Assembly (NCBI GenBank): GCA_964626065.1
Contig: CAZVDE010000026.1
Coordinates: 1 to 19,767 of the forward strand
From: UBA3910 sp964626065
GTDB taxonomy: Bacteria; Bacillota; Limnochordia; Darwinibacteriales; Darwinibacteriaceae
Reading direction: 5' to 3'
Length of the DNA: 19,767 nt
Position numbers and translations under genes: made by a program. This document shows, piece after piece, positions 1 to 6,836 of the stretch. How positions within the stretch are numbered: position 1 is the first letter of the stretch; each line of letters starts with the position of its first letter. The notes below the pieces were generated by a model. It saw only the letters and a list, made by a program, of their open reading frames with translations. It did not search any database and was not told where the DNA came from.

Positions 1-11
1 AAAAAACAAAA

Positions 12-49
12 AAATAGGTATTGAAACACAAAGGTTTCAATACCTATTT
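12..49 (-). terminator. Intrinsic terminator of the nagA operon
   Basis: A perfect 16-bp inverted repeat (12-27 with 34-49) encloses a 6-nt loop at 28-33. On the minus strand it is followed directly by an almost unbroken run of T (complement of 1-11, one interruption). It lies about 50 nt beyond the stop codon of the nagA gene at 98, as expected for the end of the NagA2-SIS-NagA1 transcript. The stem is unusually AT-rich but long. Confidence 0.9.
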
Positions 50-97
50 AAGATTGGCGGCGGCCATTTCAATCAGCCGCGTGGGTTGGCCCGCTTT

Positions 98-1267
98 TTA
101 TAATTCCGTGATTTGACCCGCGATCATTGTTTGTAAGGCATTCAACTGCTGATCAAAAATGACCAGGTCGGCGTCTTTGCCCACCTCAATGCTGCCTTTG
201 CGATCCGCTGCTCCAATCGCCTGCGCAGGATTTAAGCTGGCCATGCGAATCGCGTCTGCCAGAGGTACATTGACCAAATCAACCAGATTGCGAACTGCCC
301 GATTCAGGGTTAGCGTCGAACCCGCAAGCGTACCATCTGCCAAGCGTGCGGTGCCTTCCTTGACCGTAACATCATACCCGCCCAACTCATAGAGGCCGTC
401 CTCAAGGCCGGCGGCCATCATGGCATCGGTGATCAGCACGATCTTATCCCTGCCCTTGGCCGCAACAGCTAAATCCATAGCCCCTGCGTGGAGATGGATA
501 CCGTCACAAATAAGTTCGCAGTATACCCGTTCGTCCGTGAGCGCAGCACCAATGATGCCCGGTTCGCGATGGGAAAAATTCCGCATCCCATTATACAAAT
601 GGGTGGCTAGCGTAACACCCGCATTTATCGCTGTTTTTGCCACGGCAAACGTGGCGGTGGTATGCCCGGCGGCCACCGTGATTCCGCGATTTTTCAAATA
701 TTTGATTGCCTCTTCCGCCCCGGCAAGCTCGGGGGCTAGCGAAACTACCTTGATTGTATTCTGAGATGTGGCCAGAAAGCCTTTGAGCTCATCTAGATTC
801 GGGACACGCAAATGTTCGGCGGGCTGGGCCCCTTTCTTTTCTTCCGAAAAGTAAGGCCCTTCGAGGTAAACACCTAAAACGTTGGCTTTTCCGGCCGTTT
901 TGTGCTGTGCATCATGCACATACCTGCCAATAGTGCGCAGCGCCCCTTCAATAAGGCCCAGATCGGTTGTCATGGTCGTTGCCAGAAATGATGTTACTCC
1001 GTGCATAAAATGCTGTTCGGCCATGGAATCCAGGGCCTCGTAGGTTCCCTCCATCGTATCATGGCCAAAATTACCGTGGTTGTGAATATCTATCAGCCCG
1101 GGGGCCAAGTAATTTCCGCCCGCATCAATAACTTTATCGCAGGCCTTTTCAGCCGGATCGCCCTTGGGAACAAAACCGGCGATCTTATCCCCCTCCACAA
1201 GCACATTTAAGCCTTTCAACATTTCAAAGGGCGTGATCACATTAGCATTCTTGATTAAAATCCTCAT
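98..1267 (-). CDS. nagA: N-acetylglucosamine-6-phosphate deacetylase
   Basis: The product is a 389-residue cytosolic amidohydrolase that would remove acetate from GlcNAc-6-phosphate (or a close N-acetylhexosamine-6-phosphate) to give the amino sugar phosphate. The expected NagA landmarks are in order: DIHNHG with H62 and H64, LEGPYF with the metal-ligand Glu136, AGHT with H202, ATHLYNGM with H223, the GIHLH segment with H258, and the catalytic Asp in ITDAM at 281. Length is normal for the family (about 380-400). The start is ATG, but the ribosome site is weak: only a GTGAT element stands upstream, so translation may depend on the preceding SIS gene. It is the last gene of the three-gene unit NagA2-SIS-NagA1, 52 bp after the SIS gene. 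Of the two NagA homologues here this is the more canonical. The exact N-acetyl sugar cannot be read from sequence. Confidence 0.93.
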   Translation of the reverse strand: MRILIKNANVITPFEMLKGLNVLVEGDKIAGFVPKGDPAEKACDKVIDAGGNYLAPGLIDIHNHGNFGHDTMEGTYEALDSMAEQHFMHGVTSFLATTMTTDLGLIEGALRTIGRYVHDAQHKTAGKANVLGVYLEGPYFSEEKKGAQPAEHLRVPNLDELKGFLATSQNTIKVVSLAPELAGAEEAIKYLKNRGITVAAGHTTATFAVAKTAINAGVTLATHLYNGMRNFSHREPGIIGAALTDERVYCELICDGIHLHAGAMDLAVAAKGRDKIVLITDAMMAAGLEDGLYELGGYDVTVKEGTARLADGTLAGSTLTLNRAVRNLVDLVNVPLADAIRMASLNPAQAIGAADRKGSIEVGKDADLVIFDQQLNALQTMIAGQITEL

Positions 1268-1319
1268 TTTGACATCACTACTTTTTTGATTATTTTTTTA
1301 TCCCAGCAGCCACGGTTGC

Positions 1320-2042
1320 CTAGAGATATTTGATTCTGTTTCTGTATTTGAGGAAGAGATCATCATTGCTGTACCCATCCACGTTTTGGCTGATGTATAC
1401 GGGCAGCTTGAGGCCTTCTTCACTTACGATTCGTAAAGCCTCGCAGACGACTGCGTTAACAATCATGGAGCCGGCAATGGTAGAGCTGGCACCGGATTGC
1501 ACACCGTTAAAGTCCAGCAGCCCATCACCCGCGGGGGCACAATTATCAAGGACAAGATCAGCGATTTCAAACAGGCGCTTGCCGCTGGGATGCCTTGACT
1601 CCACACTCTGCGAGTGTTTCAAGGAAGTAAGCGCAATGGTGTAGATACCGTGTTCTGCCGCCAGCATCGCCATTTCCACCGGCACTGCATTACGGCCGGA
1701 ATTAGAGGTAATCACCATAACGTCGCCTTTTTCAATCTCATAATCATCCCAAATAATTTTGGCTAGCCCGCTGAGCCTCTCAACTTCGCCACCGCGCCGC
1801 GCACCCGAACTCGTGAGCACATCGCTATCCAGCATGGCCTGTACGTTAGCAAGGCCGCCCGCCCGGACAAACATTTCGATGCCGATCATGTGTGAATGGC
1901 CTGTGCCGAAATGGTAAATGATTTTATCATTTCGAATTGTATCCGCGAAAATCTGCGCCGCTTGATTAATCTTGTCTATTTGGGTTTCCTTAATTTCTCC
2001 GACCAGCTTCTCAACCGCTTCAATATACTTCGAACTTGACAT
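1320..2042 (-). CDS. UPF0309/COG4821 SIS-domain phosphosugar protein (paralogue 1)
   Basis: A 240-residue protein with a single SIS (sugar isomerase) fold. I recognise it as the UPF0309/COG4821 family, which is described only as phosphosugar-binding; the reaction is not established as far as I know. Landmarks are GTGHSHM at 46-52, TSNSGRNAVP at 112-121, SRHPSGKRL at 149-157, and DNCAPAGDG around 167-174. The usual GPTST motif is changed to GASST. A short helical segment precedes the fold and the C-terminus ends in YRNRIKYL, as in family members. The start is ATG, with GGAGGG about eight bases upstream. It sits between the two NagA genes, so its substrate is probably an amino-sugar phosphate made or used by a deacetylase. 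It could be an isomerase, a deaminase, or an etherase/lyase like the SIS enzyme MurQ; the sequence does not decide. Confidence 0.88.
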   Translation of the reverse strand: MSSSKYIEAVEKLVGEIKETQIDKINQAAQIFADTIRNDKIIYHFGTGHSHMIGIEMFVRAGGLANVQAMLDSDVLTSSGARRGGEVERLSGLAKIIWDDYEIEKGDVMVITSNSGRNAVPVEMAMLAAEHGIYTIALTSLKHSQSVESRHPSGKRLFEIADLVLDNCAPAGDGLLDFNGVQSGASSTIAGSMIVNAVVCEALRIVSEEGLKLPVYISQNVDGYSNDDLFLKYRNRIKYL

Positions 2043-2073
2043 TTTAACACCCTCCGATTTTTCAATGATAAAT

Positions 2074-2116
2074 TAGCGCGAACTCCGGCTTCTTGCGGCC
2101 AACCCTCCTCGCGTTA
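2074..2116 (-). other. Intercistronic stem-loop at the NagA2 stop codon
   Basis: Segments 2074-2081 and 2109-2116 can pair over eight positions (one G-U type pair). The 27-nt loop contains a further small CCG/CGG hairpin. One arm overlaps the stop codon of the upstream NagA paralogue. There is no T-run, so it is not a terminator. It may tune mRNA stability or coupling between NagA2 and the SIS gene. The stem is short and this could be chance. Confidence 0.3.
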
Positions 2117-3334
2117 GGATTGCTGCTTTTCTATTTCAGCCAGCAGTTTAGTGTTGGCCAAGTTTTTTGCCTCTGCCGCATCATAACTGAGTTTGCCTTC
2201 CACGTATGTTTTAACCACGTTCCAACCTTCATCCAGAACAATTAAATCAGCATCCTTGCCGACTTCAATGGTACCTTTGCGGTGATCTACCTTAGACAAT
2301 TTAGCGGGGACGTAAGACGACATCTTACTTACCTCGCCAACGTCATAGCCCAATTTCACCATGTTTTGAAAACAGAACTCCATGCTCTTGGTGCTGCCCG
2401 AAATAGTCCCATCATCCAACCTGCTCCAGCCTTCGTCATCGATATTAATCGTTTTCCCGGAAAACTCATATTTACCTGCGCCGAGCCCGGCTCCGATGAT
2501 AGCATCCGAGATCATACAGATTTTATCGGTTGTCTTCAACTTCACGATCATGCGAATCATTTCGGGATGGATGTGGAAGAAATCGCAAATCAGCTCGCAG
2601 TAAATATCCTCATCCAATAAATAGCCGCCTAAGGCCCCCGGCTCGCGATGGTGGATGGACCTTTGGGCATTACCGGTATGGTTTGAGAGCCCCACACCCC
2701 ACTTAACGCCTTGTTGCGTTTCTGTCAGTGTGGCGTCGGTATGGCCGCCCGCTACTAGAATATCGTGGGAACGCAGGAATTTGATCAGCTCTTCCGCCCC
2801 CTCTAATTCCGGTGCCACGGTGACATGGATAATGCTTCCTCTGCCCAACTCTACAAACTCCCGCATTAGCTCCACTGAGGGCTGCAGTAAGTTTTCCACA
2901 ATGAATGCCCCTTTTTCGGCACGGCTTAAAAAGGGCCCCTCCATATGGACTCCCAAAATTTTGGCCCCGGCATAGTCTTCTTCCATAACATCGGCCACGG
3001 CCGTCAGGCTTTTTTTGATGACGGGTACCGTTTCTCCGCCAAATGTCGGTTGGTAACCGGTAACCCCGACAGACGGCAGATATTTATTTAAACCGCGGAT
3101 CTGCTCCTTTTCGCCCGAGCCGGCGGCCCACCCGGCCGAGCCGTGAATGTGGATGTCAATAAACCCGGGCAAAACGACCCGTTCGCCCACATCAACAACC
3201 TGCAGCGCGGCATATTTAGGTAAATCCCGGTTGGCGACAATTGCTTCGATCTTGCCTTCGTTAACTACTACTCCACCCGCAATCTTCCCTGCAGGCGTAT
3301 AGATTCTGCTGCTTTTAATAAGGAATTTTTGCAA
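2114..3334 (-). CDS. Divergent NagA-type amidohydrolase (second deacetylase)
   Basis: The product is about 406 residues and clearly NagA-like: PGFIDIHIHG metal motif near residue 60, LGVHMEGPF, AGHTDAT, HHREPGALGG, ICDFFHIH and ISDAI with the catalytic Asp. It departs from the neighbouring NagA. The usual THLFN/THLYN segment is SNHTGNA (His kept), the region after HIHG reads SAGWAAGSG, and there is a C-terminal extension of about 20 residues. Metal and catalytic residues look intact, so it is probably an active deacetylase for a different N-acetylamino sugar phosphate; that is inference. Start choice: the open frame extends to a GTG at 3343, but the GAGAGGTGG ribosome site sits five bases before the TTG at 3334 and overlaps that GTG, so I prefer TTG. 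It is the first gene of the NagA2-SIS-NagA1 unit, transcribed divergently from the deoC-type gene. Confidence 0.85.
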   Translation of the reverse strand: MQKFLIKSSRIYTPAGKIAGGVVVNEGKIEAIVANRDLPKYAALQVVDVGERVVLPGFIDIHIHGSAGWAAGSGEKEQIRGLNKYLPSVGVTGYQPTFGGETVPVIKKSLTAVADVMEEDYAGAKILGVHMEGPFLSRAEKGAFIVENLLQPSVELMREFVELGRGSIIHVTVAPELEGAEELIKFLRSHDILVAGGHTDATLTETQQGVKWGVGLSNHTGNAQRSIHHREPGALGGYLLDEDIYCELICDFFHIHPEMIRMIVKLKTTDKICMISDAIIGAGLGAGKYEFSGKTINIDDEGWSRLDDGTISGSTKSMEFCFQNMVKLGYDVGEVSKMSSYVPAKLSKVDHRKGTIEVGKDADLIVLDEGWNVVKTYVEGKLSYDAAEAKNLANTKLLAEIEKQQS

Positions 3335-3621
3335 TACTACCACCTCTCGTTTAAAAACGTTGTCCCGGATGCCTCCAAAGCCCGTTTAGATGCATATTTA
3401 GCCGGCCACGTCTTCTTTTAGTTTTTTGTTCTAGATAAAAAGTCCCATTCCTTCCGCTTCTCGTTTTTAAGCCTGATCTTTTTGTCAAACGATGGCCCCC
3501 GATCCCCCATCTTTAGATTACCAAACTCGGCCGTTTTTATCTATTTTACCCCACCCAAAGGGAGGAATTTTGCCCGACGAACCTAAATAGGACATAGTAA
3601 CCTTAAAGGAGGCTAATGTAA
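3335..3621. other. Divergent intergenic region, NagA2 operon / aldolase
   Basis: This 287-bp gap separates the divergent deoC-type gene and NagA2 operon and must hold promoters for both. On the minus strand a perfect TTGACA (complement of 3485-3490) is present, but no good -10 box lies 16-18 bp downstream. On the plus strand a TTGCCC/CATAGT pair with a 17-bp spacer (3570-3598) would start transcription inside the ribosome site, so I do not trust it. I see no RNA gene, riboswitch or clear palindromic operator. Confidence 0.4.
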
Positions 3622-3624
3622 GTG
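3605..3624 (+). promoter_or_regulatory. Ribosome site with in-frame ATG-TAA-GTG start of the aldolase gene
   Basis: A perfect AAAGGAGG (3605-3612) is followed by ATG (3616-3618), TAA (3619-3621) and GTG (3622-3624), all in one frame. The ATG is three bases from the ribosome site and forms a start-stop mini-ORF. The GTG is nine bases away and is the only start that reaches the conserved aldolase N-terminus. The arrangement may reduce or regulate initiation at the GTG. Confidence 0.65.
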
Positions 3625-4284
3625 ACATTTTCCCAGTTATTCGACCACACTAATTTGCGCCCGTACGCAACGGATGCAGACATGAAAAACCTATGTGAAG
3701 AGGCCATGAAGTACAATTTCAAAACGGTAGCAATCAACAATGCTAATATTGAAAAATGTGTTCGGTTCTTAAAAGGGTCGGGCGTCTTAGTCGATGCGGC
3801 CGTTTCCTTTCCCTTGGGCCAGTGCACACTGGACACTAAGATTTTTGAGGCGCAAGATGCCATCAAGAAAGGCGCGGGCGAGGTCGACTATGTGATTAAC
3901 ATCGCCGAATTGAAGAACAAAAACTATGCTTACATTGAACAAGAAATGAAAGCCCTAGTACAGATCTGCCGAGAGAATAATGTTATCAGCAAGGTGATCT
4001 TTGAAAACTGCTATCTAGAAGATGGCGAAATAATTGAACTGTGCCGGATTGCCAATAAGTATAAGCCTGATTATATTAAGACTTCAACCGGCTTCGGCAC
4101 TTCCGGTGCGACAGTAAAAGACGTTCAGCTTATGCGCAAACACGCGCTGCCCGAAATTGGAATTAAGGCGGCGGGGGGTATTCGAGATCTGGCCACAGTC
4201 AACAAAATGCTGGCAGCCGGAGCGACCCGCATCGGCTGCAGTTCCAGCGTGCAGATTATGGAGGAAAAACGGCAGGAACAGTAA
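3622..4284 (+). CDS. deoC: Deoxyribose-phosphate aldolase family protein
   Basis: A 220-residue class I aldolase with a TIM barrel, normal length for DeoC, acting in the cytosol. DeoC splits 2-deoxyribose-5-phosphate into glyceraldehyde-3-phosphate and acetaldehyde. The catalytic set is present: Asp89 in GEVDYVINI, the Schiff-base Lys153 in YIKTSTGFG, and the proton-relay Lys182 in GIKAAGGIRDL. The N-terminal FDHTNLRPYAT and KVIFENCYL segments also fit. The start is GTG, set by the AAAGGAGG site, with a curious ATG-TAA just before it. It is the only plus-strand gene in the window, divergent from the NagA2 operon and convergent with cutC. No nucleoside catabolic genes (deoB, deoD, pdp) are nearby. 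In this amino-sugar setting it may serve salvage, or may cleave another phosphosugar; the second idea is inference only. Confidence 0.9.
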   Translation: MTFSQLFDHTNLRPYATDADMKNLCEEAMKYNFKTVAINNANIEKCVRFLKGSGVLVDAAVSFPLGQCTLDTKIFEAQDAIKKGAGEVDYVINIAELKNKNYAYIEQEMKALVQICRENNVISKVIFENCYLEDGEIIELCRIANKYKPDYIKTSTGFGTSGATVKDVQLMRKHALPEIGIKAAGGIRDLATVNKMLAAGATRIGCSSSVQIMEEKRQEQ

Positions 4285-4294
4285 GCACAAAATC

Positions 4295-4317
4295 GGAGGA
4301 TGGCATCGCCATCCTCC
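4295..4317. terminator. Bidirectional terminator between convergent deoC and cutC
   Basis: A perfect 10-bp GC-rich inverted repeat (4295-4304 with 4308-4317) has a 3-nt loop. It lies midway in the 44-bp gap between two convergent genes. The minus-strand side is followed by a short T-run (GATTTTG); the plus side by CCTGTTTAG. The position and symmetry support a shared terminator, stronger for the minus strand. Confidence 0.75.
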
Positions 4318-4328
4318 CCTGTTTAGTC

Positions 4329-4958
4329 CTATGTCAAATCGCCCACGATTTTTGTGCCGTGCACCTCGGTTACACCCGTGTTTTTAACCAGTTCCTCATA
4401 GTTGTCCTTGGTAACCCCGATGGCAGGCAGCAAAATCACCCGGCCCGCACTATATTCCACCAATGTGCGAATTGCCGCCTGGTTATCCAAAGCTGAACTC
4501 CTATCTCGGCTGCCGTTGGTCAGAGTGCGAATTACACCTAGATCGGCCAAGATGTCCAAGGCCTTTTTTGTGTCGGGAGTTTGCTCAAAAGCTAAGTGGA
4601 AGGCCACCTGCAGATTGCCGCATCTAGCCATCAATCTTTTCATGACGGGCACATCTATTTGATTGTCCTCTGTCAAAACCCCAAAAACTACCCCATCTAC
4701 CCCAATTTCCCGACAGGCATCCAGATCCGCTTCCATAATTTGCAGCTCTGCTTCTGTGTAGACAAAGCCACCGCCTCGAGGCCGAATGATGGGGAAAACT
4801 TCTAAATCAAGTCCTTTGGCTAATTTAATCGTACCGTAACTTGGGGTAGTACCCCCTATCGCCAAATTGTCACAAAGCTCCACTCGGTCTGCCCCAAGCT
4901 CAGCCGCTCTTTTCGCCTCCGCATAACTTTCAACACAGGCTTCTTTAATCACTTTCAT
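4329..4958 (-). CDS. cutC: CutC-family TIM-barrel protein (typical member)
   Basis: A 209-residue protein of the CutC family (PF03932), normal length for the short bacterial form. Visible landmarks are E10, GADRVELC at 22-29, GGTTPSYGTI at 35-44, RPRGGGFVY at 59-67, GVVFGVL near 89, AFHLAFEQT at 119-127, RTLTNGS at 144-150, LPAIGVT, and EVH with His200. The family was named for copper tolerance in E. coli, but no copper gene or Cys/His-rich metal site is seen here. All neighbours handle phosphosugars, so a phosphosugar or aldolase-like reaction is the more natural guess; that is inference. The start is ATG with TAGGAG upstream. A terminator-like hairpin separates it from the SIS gene before it, so it may have its own promoter. 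A second, more divergent CutC homologue lies at 15004-15714. Confidence 0.85.
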   Translation of the reverse strand: MKVIKEACVESYAEAKRAAELGADRVELCDNLAIGGTTPSYGTIKLAKGLDLEVFPIIRPRGGGFVYTEAELQIMEADLDACREIGVDGVVFGVLTEDNQIDVPVMKRLMARCGNLQVAFHLAFEQTPDTKKALDILADLGVIRTLTNGSRDRSSALDNQAAIRTLVEYSAGRVILLPAIGVTKDNYEELVKNTGVTEVHGTKIVGDLT

Positions 4959-5016
4959 AGTTGCATCACTCCTAAAAGTTTTAGCGCCATATCCCGCAGT
5001 TTACTCAAAACAGCGC

Positions 5017-5042
5017 AAAACGGGAAATAAATTTCCCGTTTT
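5017..5042. terminator. Terminator between SIS paralogue 2 and cutC
   Basis: An 11-bp inverted repeat (5017-5027 with 5032-5042) with a 4-nt TAAA loop has a CGGGAAA core, with T-rich flanks on both strands (TTTTTT on plus, TTTTG on minus). It lies about 40 bp after the stop of the SIS gene at 5080 and about 60 bp before the cutC start. It should end or reduce minus-strand transcription ahead of cutC. Confidence 0.7.
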
Positions 5043-5079
5043 TTGTTTAAGTCCACCGATTGGCTGCGCTTGCTCTAAT

Positions 5080-5838
5080 TTAGAGATTTCTGATTCTGTG
5101 GAAATACTTTTCCACCAGTTTCCGGTTGTATTCACCGATTTCGGGGTGGTTGATGGCCAAAGACCCATTGAAATAGACATCGGGCTCAACGCCCTGTGCC
5201 AAGAGGTTTTCAACCGTTTGGCTCAAAACCGCATTTAAAATGGGAATCCCCGCGGCAGTCGAAGTAGGACCCACCGTCTGTTCCATTCCCTCGAAATTGA
5301 GGGCGCCATCACCGATGGGACAGCAGTTGTCAATGACTATATCCGCATGGTCCTTGAGTTTTTTGCCCGATGGATGTTTTGCTTTCAAATAATTCGTGTA
5401 TTCAACCGACGTAATAACAATGACCGGAACACCCCGTTTACGGCAGGCTTCCGCGAATTCGATGGGCACAATGTTATTACCGGATTGAGAACTGATAATC
5501 ACTGCATCGGGCGGGGCTATCCGGTGGTACTCCGCAATAACTTCGCCTGCCCCCGGCAGGTTTTCCATGGCCCCACTTTTGGTCACTTCCACATGCCCGG
5601 TCATGCTAATTTCCATGATAGAGTGGATGGGAGCTAAAGTAGCCGCCCGGTTATTCGCTTCTTCCGCGAGAATACTGGAATGGCCCACGCCAAAAACGCG
5701 GATCAATCCGCCCTTTTTCACCGTTTGGCACAAAACGTCGGCCGCGGCGGTGATTTGTTCTCCCTGAGTTGCCTGAATCCGTGCGAAGATTTCTTCCACC
5801 TTTTTAAAGTAGCGCTGCCAACCGTTTTGTTTAACCAT
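5080..5838 (-). CDS. UPF0309/COG4821 SIS-domain phosphosugar protein (paralogue 2)
   Basis: A 252-residue single-SIS protein of the UPF0309/COG4821 family. It aligns without a gap over its whole length to the SIS protein at 14221-14979, with about 139 identical residues of 252 counted by eye. Landmarks are VFGVGHSS at 48-55, SSQSGNNIVPIE at 116-127, KHPSGKKL at 154-161, DNCCPIGDGAL at 170-180 and GPTST at 190-194. Two motif changes stand out: the second His of the usual GHSH is Ser, and SNSGRN is SQSGNN. The start is the ATG at 5838, because the GGGGGC site is eight bases from it but only two bases from the GTG at 5844. It follows the SIS gene at 5858-6595 by 19 bp, so the two are co-transcribed. 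The substrate is unknown; a phosphorylated amino sugar is inferred. Confidence 0.87.
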   Translation of the reverse strand: MVKQNGWQRYFKKVEEIFARIQATQGEQITAAADVLCQTVKKGGLIRVFGVGHSSILAEEANNRAATLAPIHSIMEISMTGHVEVTKSGAMENLPGAGEVIAEYHRIAPPDAVIISSQSGNNIVPIEFAEACRKRGVPVIVITSVEYTNYLKAKHPSGKKLKDHADIVIDNCCPIGDGALNFEGMEQTVGPTSTAAGIPILNAVLSQTVENLLAQGVEPDVYFNGSLAINHPEIGEYNRKLVEKYFHRIRNL

Positions 5839-5857
5839 GGCCACTGCCCCCTTTTTT

Positions 5858-6595
5858 TTAGAGTATGCCGATGCGGCTGCGATATTTTTCTATCAACTTA
5901 TCGTTCCGTTCCCGGCCGTGATCGAGGTTACCACTCAAGAATACCGGAGGTTCCACACCCTTTGCAATTAGTTTTTCCACCGCAGATACTACGATGGCAT
6001 TGATAATGTAAAAAGCGCTTACATTAGACGTGGGACCAACCGGAATATCCAAGCCATCCAAGTGTAATGCGGCATCACCCAGTTCACTGCAGTTGTCAAT
6101 CACAATATCGGCCACATCCATTAGTTTTTTTCCGCTAGAATGCCTTGAAGTGACCTGTTGACCATAATCCTTGGAAAGAATGGCGATTACGGGCACACCC
6201 CGTTTTTGACATTCCCAAGCCACCTCGATGGGGGCTGCATTGCGGCCCGAGTTGGAAATAACGATCATGACATCTTTTGTGCTCACCTGTTGGTAATCAA
6301 CGATGATTTCGCCCCAGCCCTCCATGCGTTCGGTGTATTCGCTCTTTGTGACCTGCTGATCACCGGTAAGGCTGGGCTCGAGAATTGCGTTCACAGGGGC
6401 CAGGCTGCCGGCCCTATAAACAATTTCCTCCGCCACCATGTGCGAGTGGCCCGTTCCGAAAGTGTGGACGAGGCCGTCCTGAGCAACTGCGTTCGCGACT
6501 GCTTCCGCTGCTTTGTCAATTTGAACCGCTTGAGTTTTCTGTACCTTGTCCAGAACACCGCGCACCTGCTCGGTGTAACGTTCAAATGCGTTCAT
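5858..6595 (-). CDS. UPF0309/COG4821 SIS-domain phosphosugar protein (paralogue 3)
   Basis: A 245-residue single-SIS protein with the most family-typical motifs of the five paralogues here: TFGTGHSHM at 45-53, VISNSGRNAAPIE at 112-124, TSRHSSGKKL at 149-158, IVIDNCSELGDAAL at 164-177 and GPTSN around 187-191. The C-terminus ends in IEKYRSRIGIL. The start is ATG with a strong AGGAGG six bases upstream. It is the first of a two-gene SIS pair. It follows the PTS operon after a 241-bp structured gap carrying a terminator hairpin, so it is either expressed by read-through from the PTS operon or from a promoter in that gap. The neighbouring PTS suggests that its substrate derives from the imported sugar phosphate. 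The reaction is unassigned. Confidence 0.88.
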   Translation of the reverse strand: MNAFERYTEQVRGVLDKVQKTQAVQIDKAAEAVANAVAQDGLVHTFGTGHSHMVAEEIVYRAGSLAPVNAILEPSLTGDQQVTKSEYTERMEGWGEIIVDYQQVSTKDVMIVISNSGRNAAPIEVAWECQKRGVPVIAILSKDYGQQVTSRHSSGKKLMDVADIVIDNCSELGDAALHLDGLDIPVGPTSNVSAFYIINAIVVSAVEKLIAKGVEPPVFLSGNLDHGRERNDKLIEKYRSRIGIL

Positions 6596-6649
6596 CTGTA
6601 TCCTCCTACCTTTATATACTCACAACGGCGACCTTCTTGGGAAAGAAAC

Positions 6650-6671
6650 GCCCCGGTTAATAGGCCGGGGC
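6650..6671 (-). terminator. Terminator or attenuator after the PTS operon
   Basis: A 7-bp GC-only inverted repeat (6650-6656 with 6665-6671) with an 8-nt loop is followed on the minus strand by GTTTCTTTC, an interrupted T-run. It lies 166 nt after the IIB stop and only about 55 nt before the SIS gene start. It may therefore act as an imperfect terminator that lets some transcription continue into the SIS pair. Confidence 0.65.
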
Positions 6672-6836
6672 CGCCGGTGCTGTGAATCAAACATTAAACA
6701 CCCGCCACGGGGACCACACATTCCCCGCCGCGGCCGCGTAGGTTTGTTTTGGCAAAACAAAATCAGAATCAGCAAGAATAAGGGCAAACCAAAGCGTAGT
6801 TCCGAAACAAACCCACAATCGGACAGCTACCCCCGG
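6672..6836 (-). other. Structured gap between PTS IIB and the SIS pair
   Basis: This part of the 241-bp gap holds several potential RNA structures. One is a small hairpin with six-base GC-rich arms at 6708-6713 and 6722-6727. Another is a hairpin with eight-base arms (6743-6750 with 6754-6761, 3-nt loop). The arm region 6741-6752 can instead pair with 6802-6813 (11 of 12 positions on the minus-strand RNA). The last two are mutually exclusive and lie upstream of the terminator-like hairpin. No ORF with a ribosome site was seen here. Confidence 0.4.

Noticed and set aside
12..49. The long inverted repeat with a GTTTCAAT-like arm resembled a CRISPR repeat.
   Set aside because: Only one copy is present, with no spacer array, and a T-run follows it on the minus strand after the nagA stop. 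It is a terminator.
3570..3598. A TTGCCC/CATAGT plus-strand promoter for the aldolase gene.
   Set aside because: The predicted transcript would begin at or inside the ribosome binding site, leaving no leader, and the -10 match is poor.
6158..6685. A 175-codon plus-strand open frame over the SIS gene at 5858-6595.
   Set aside because: It is the shadow of a clear SIS gene, lacks a ribosome site, and runs through the terminator hairpin.
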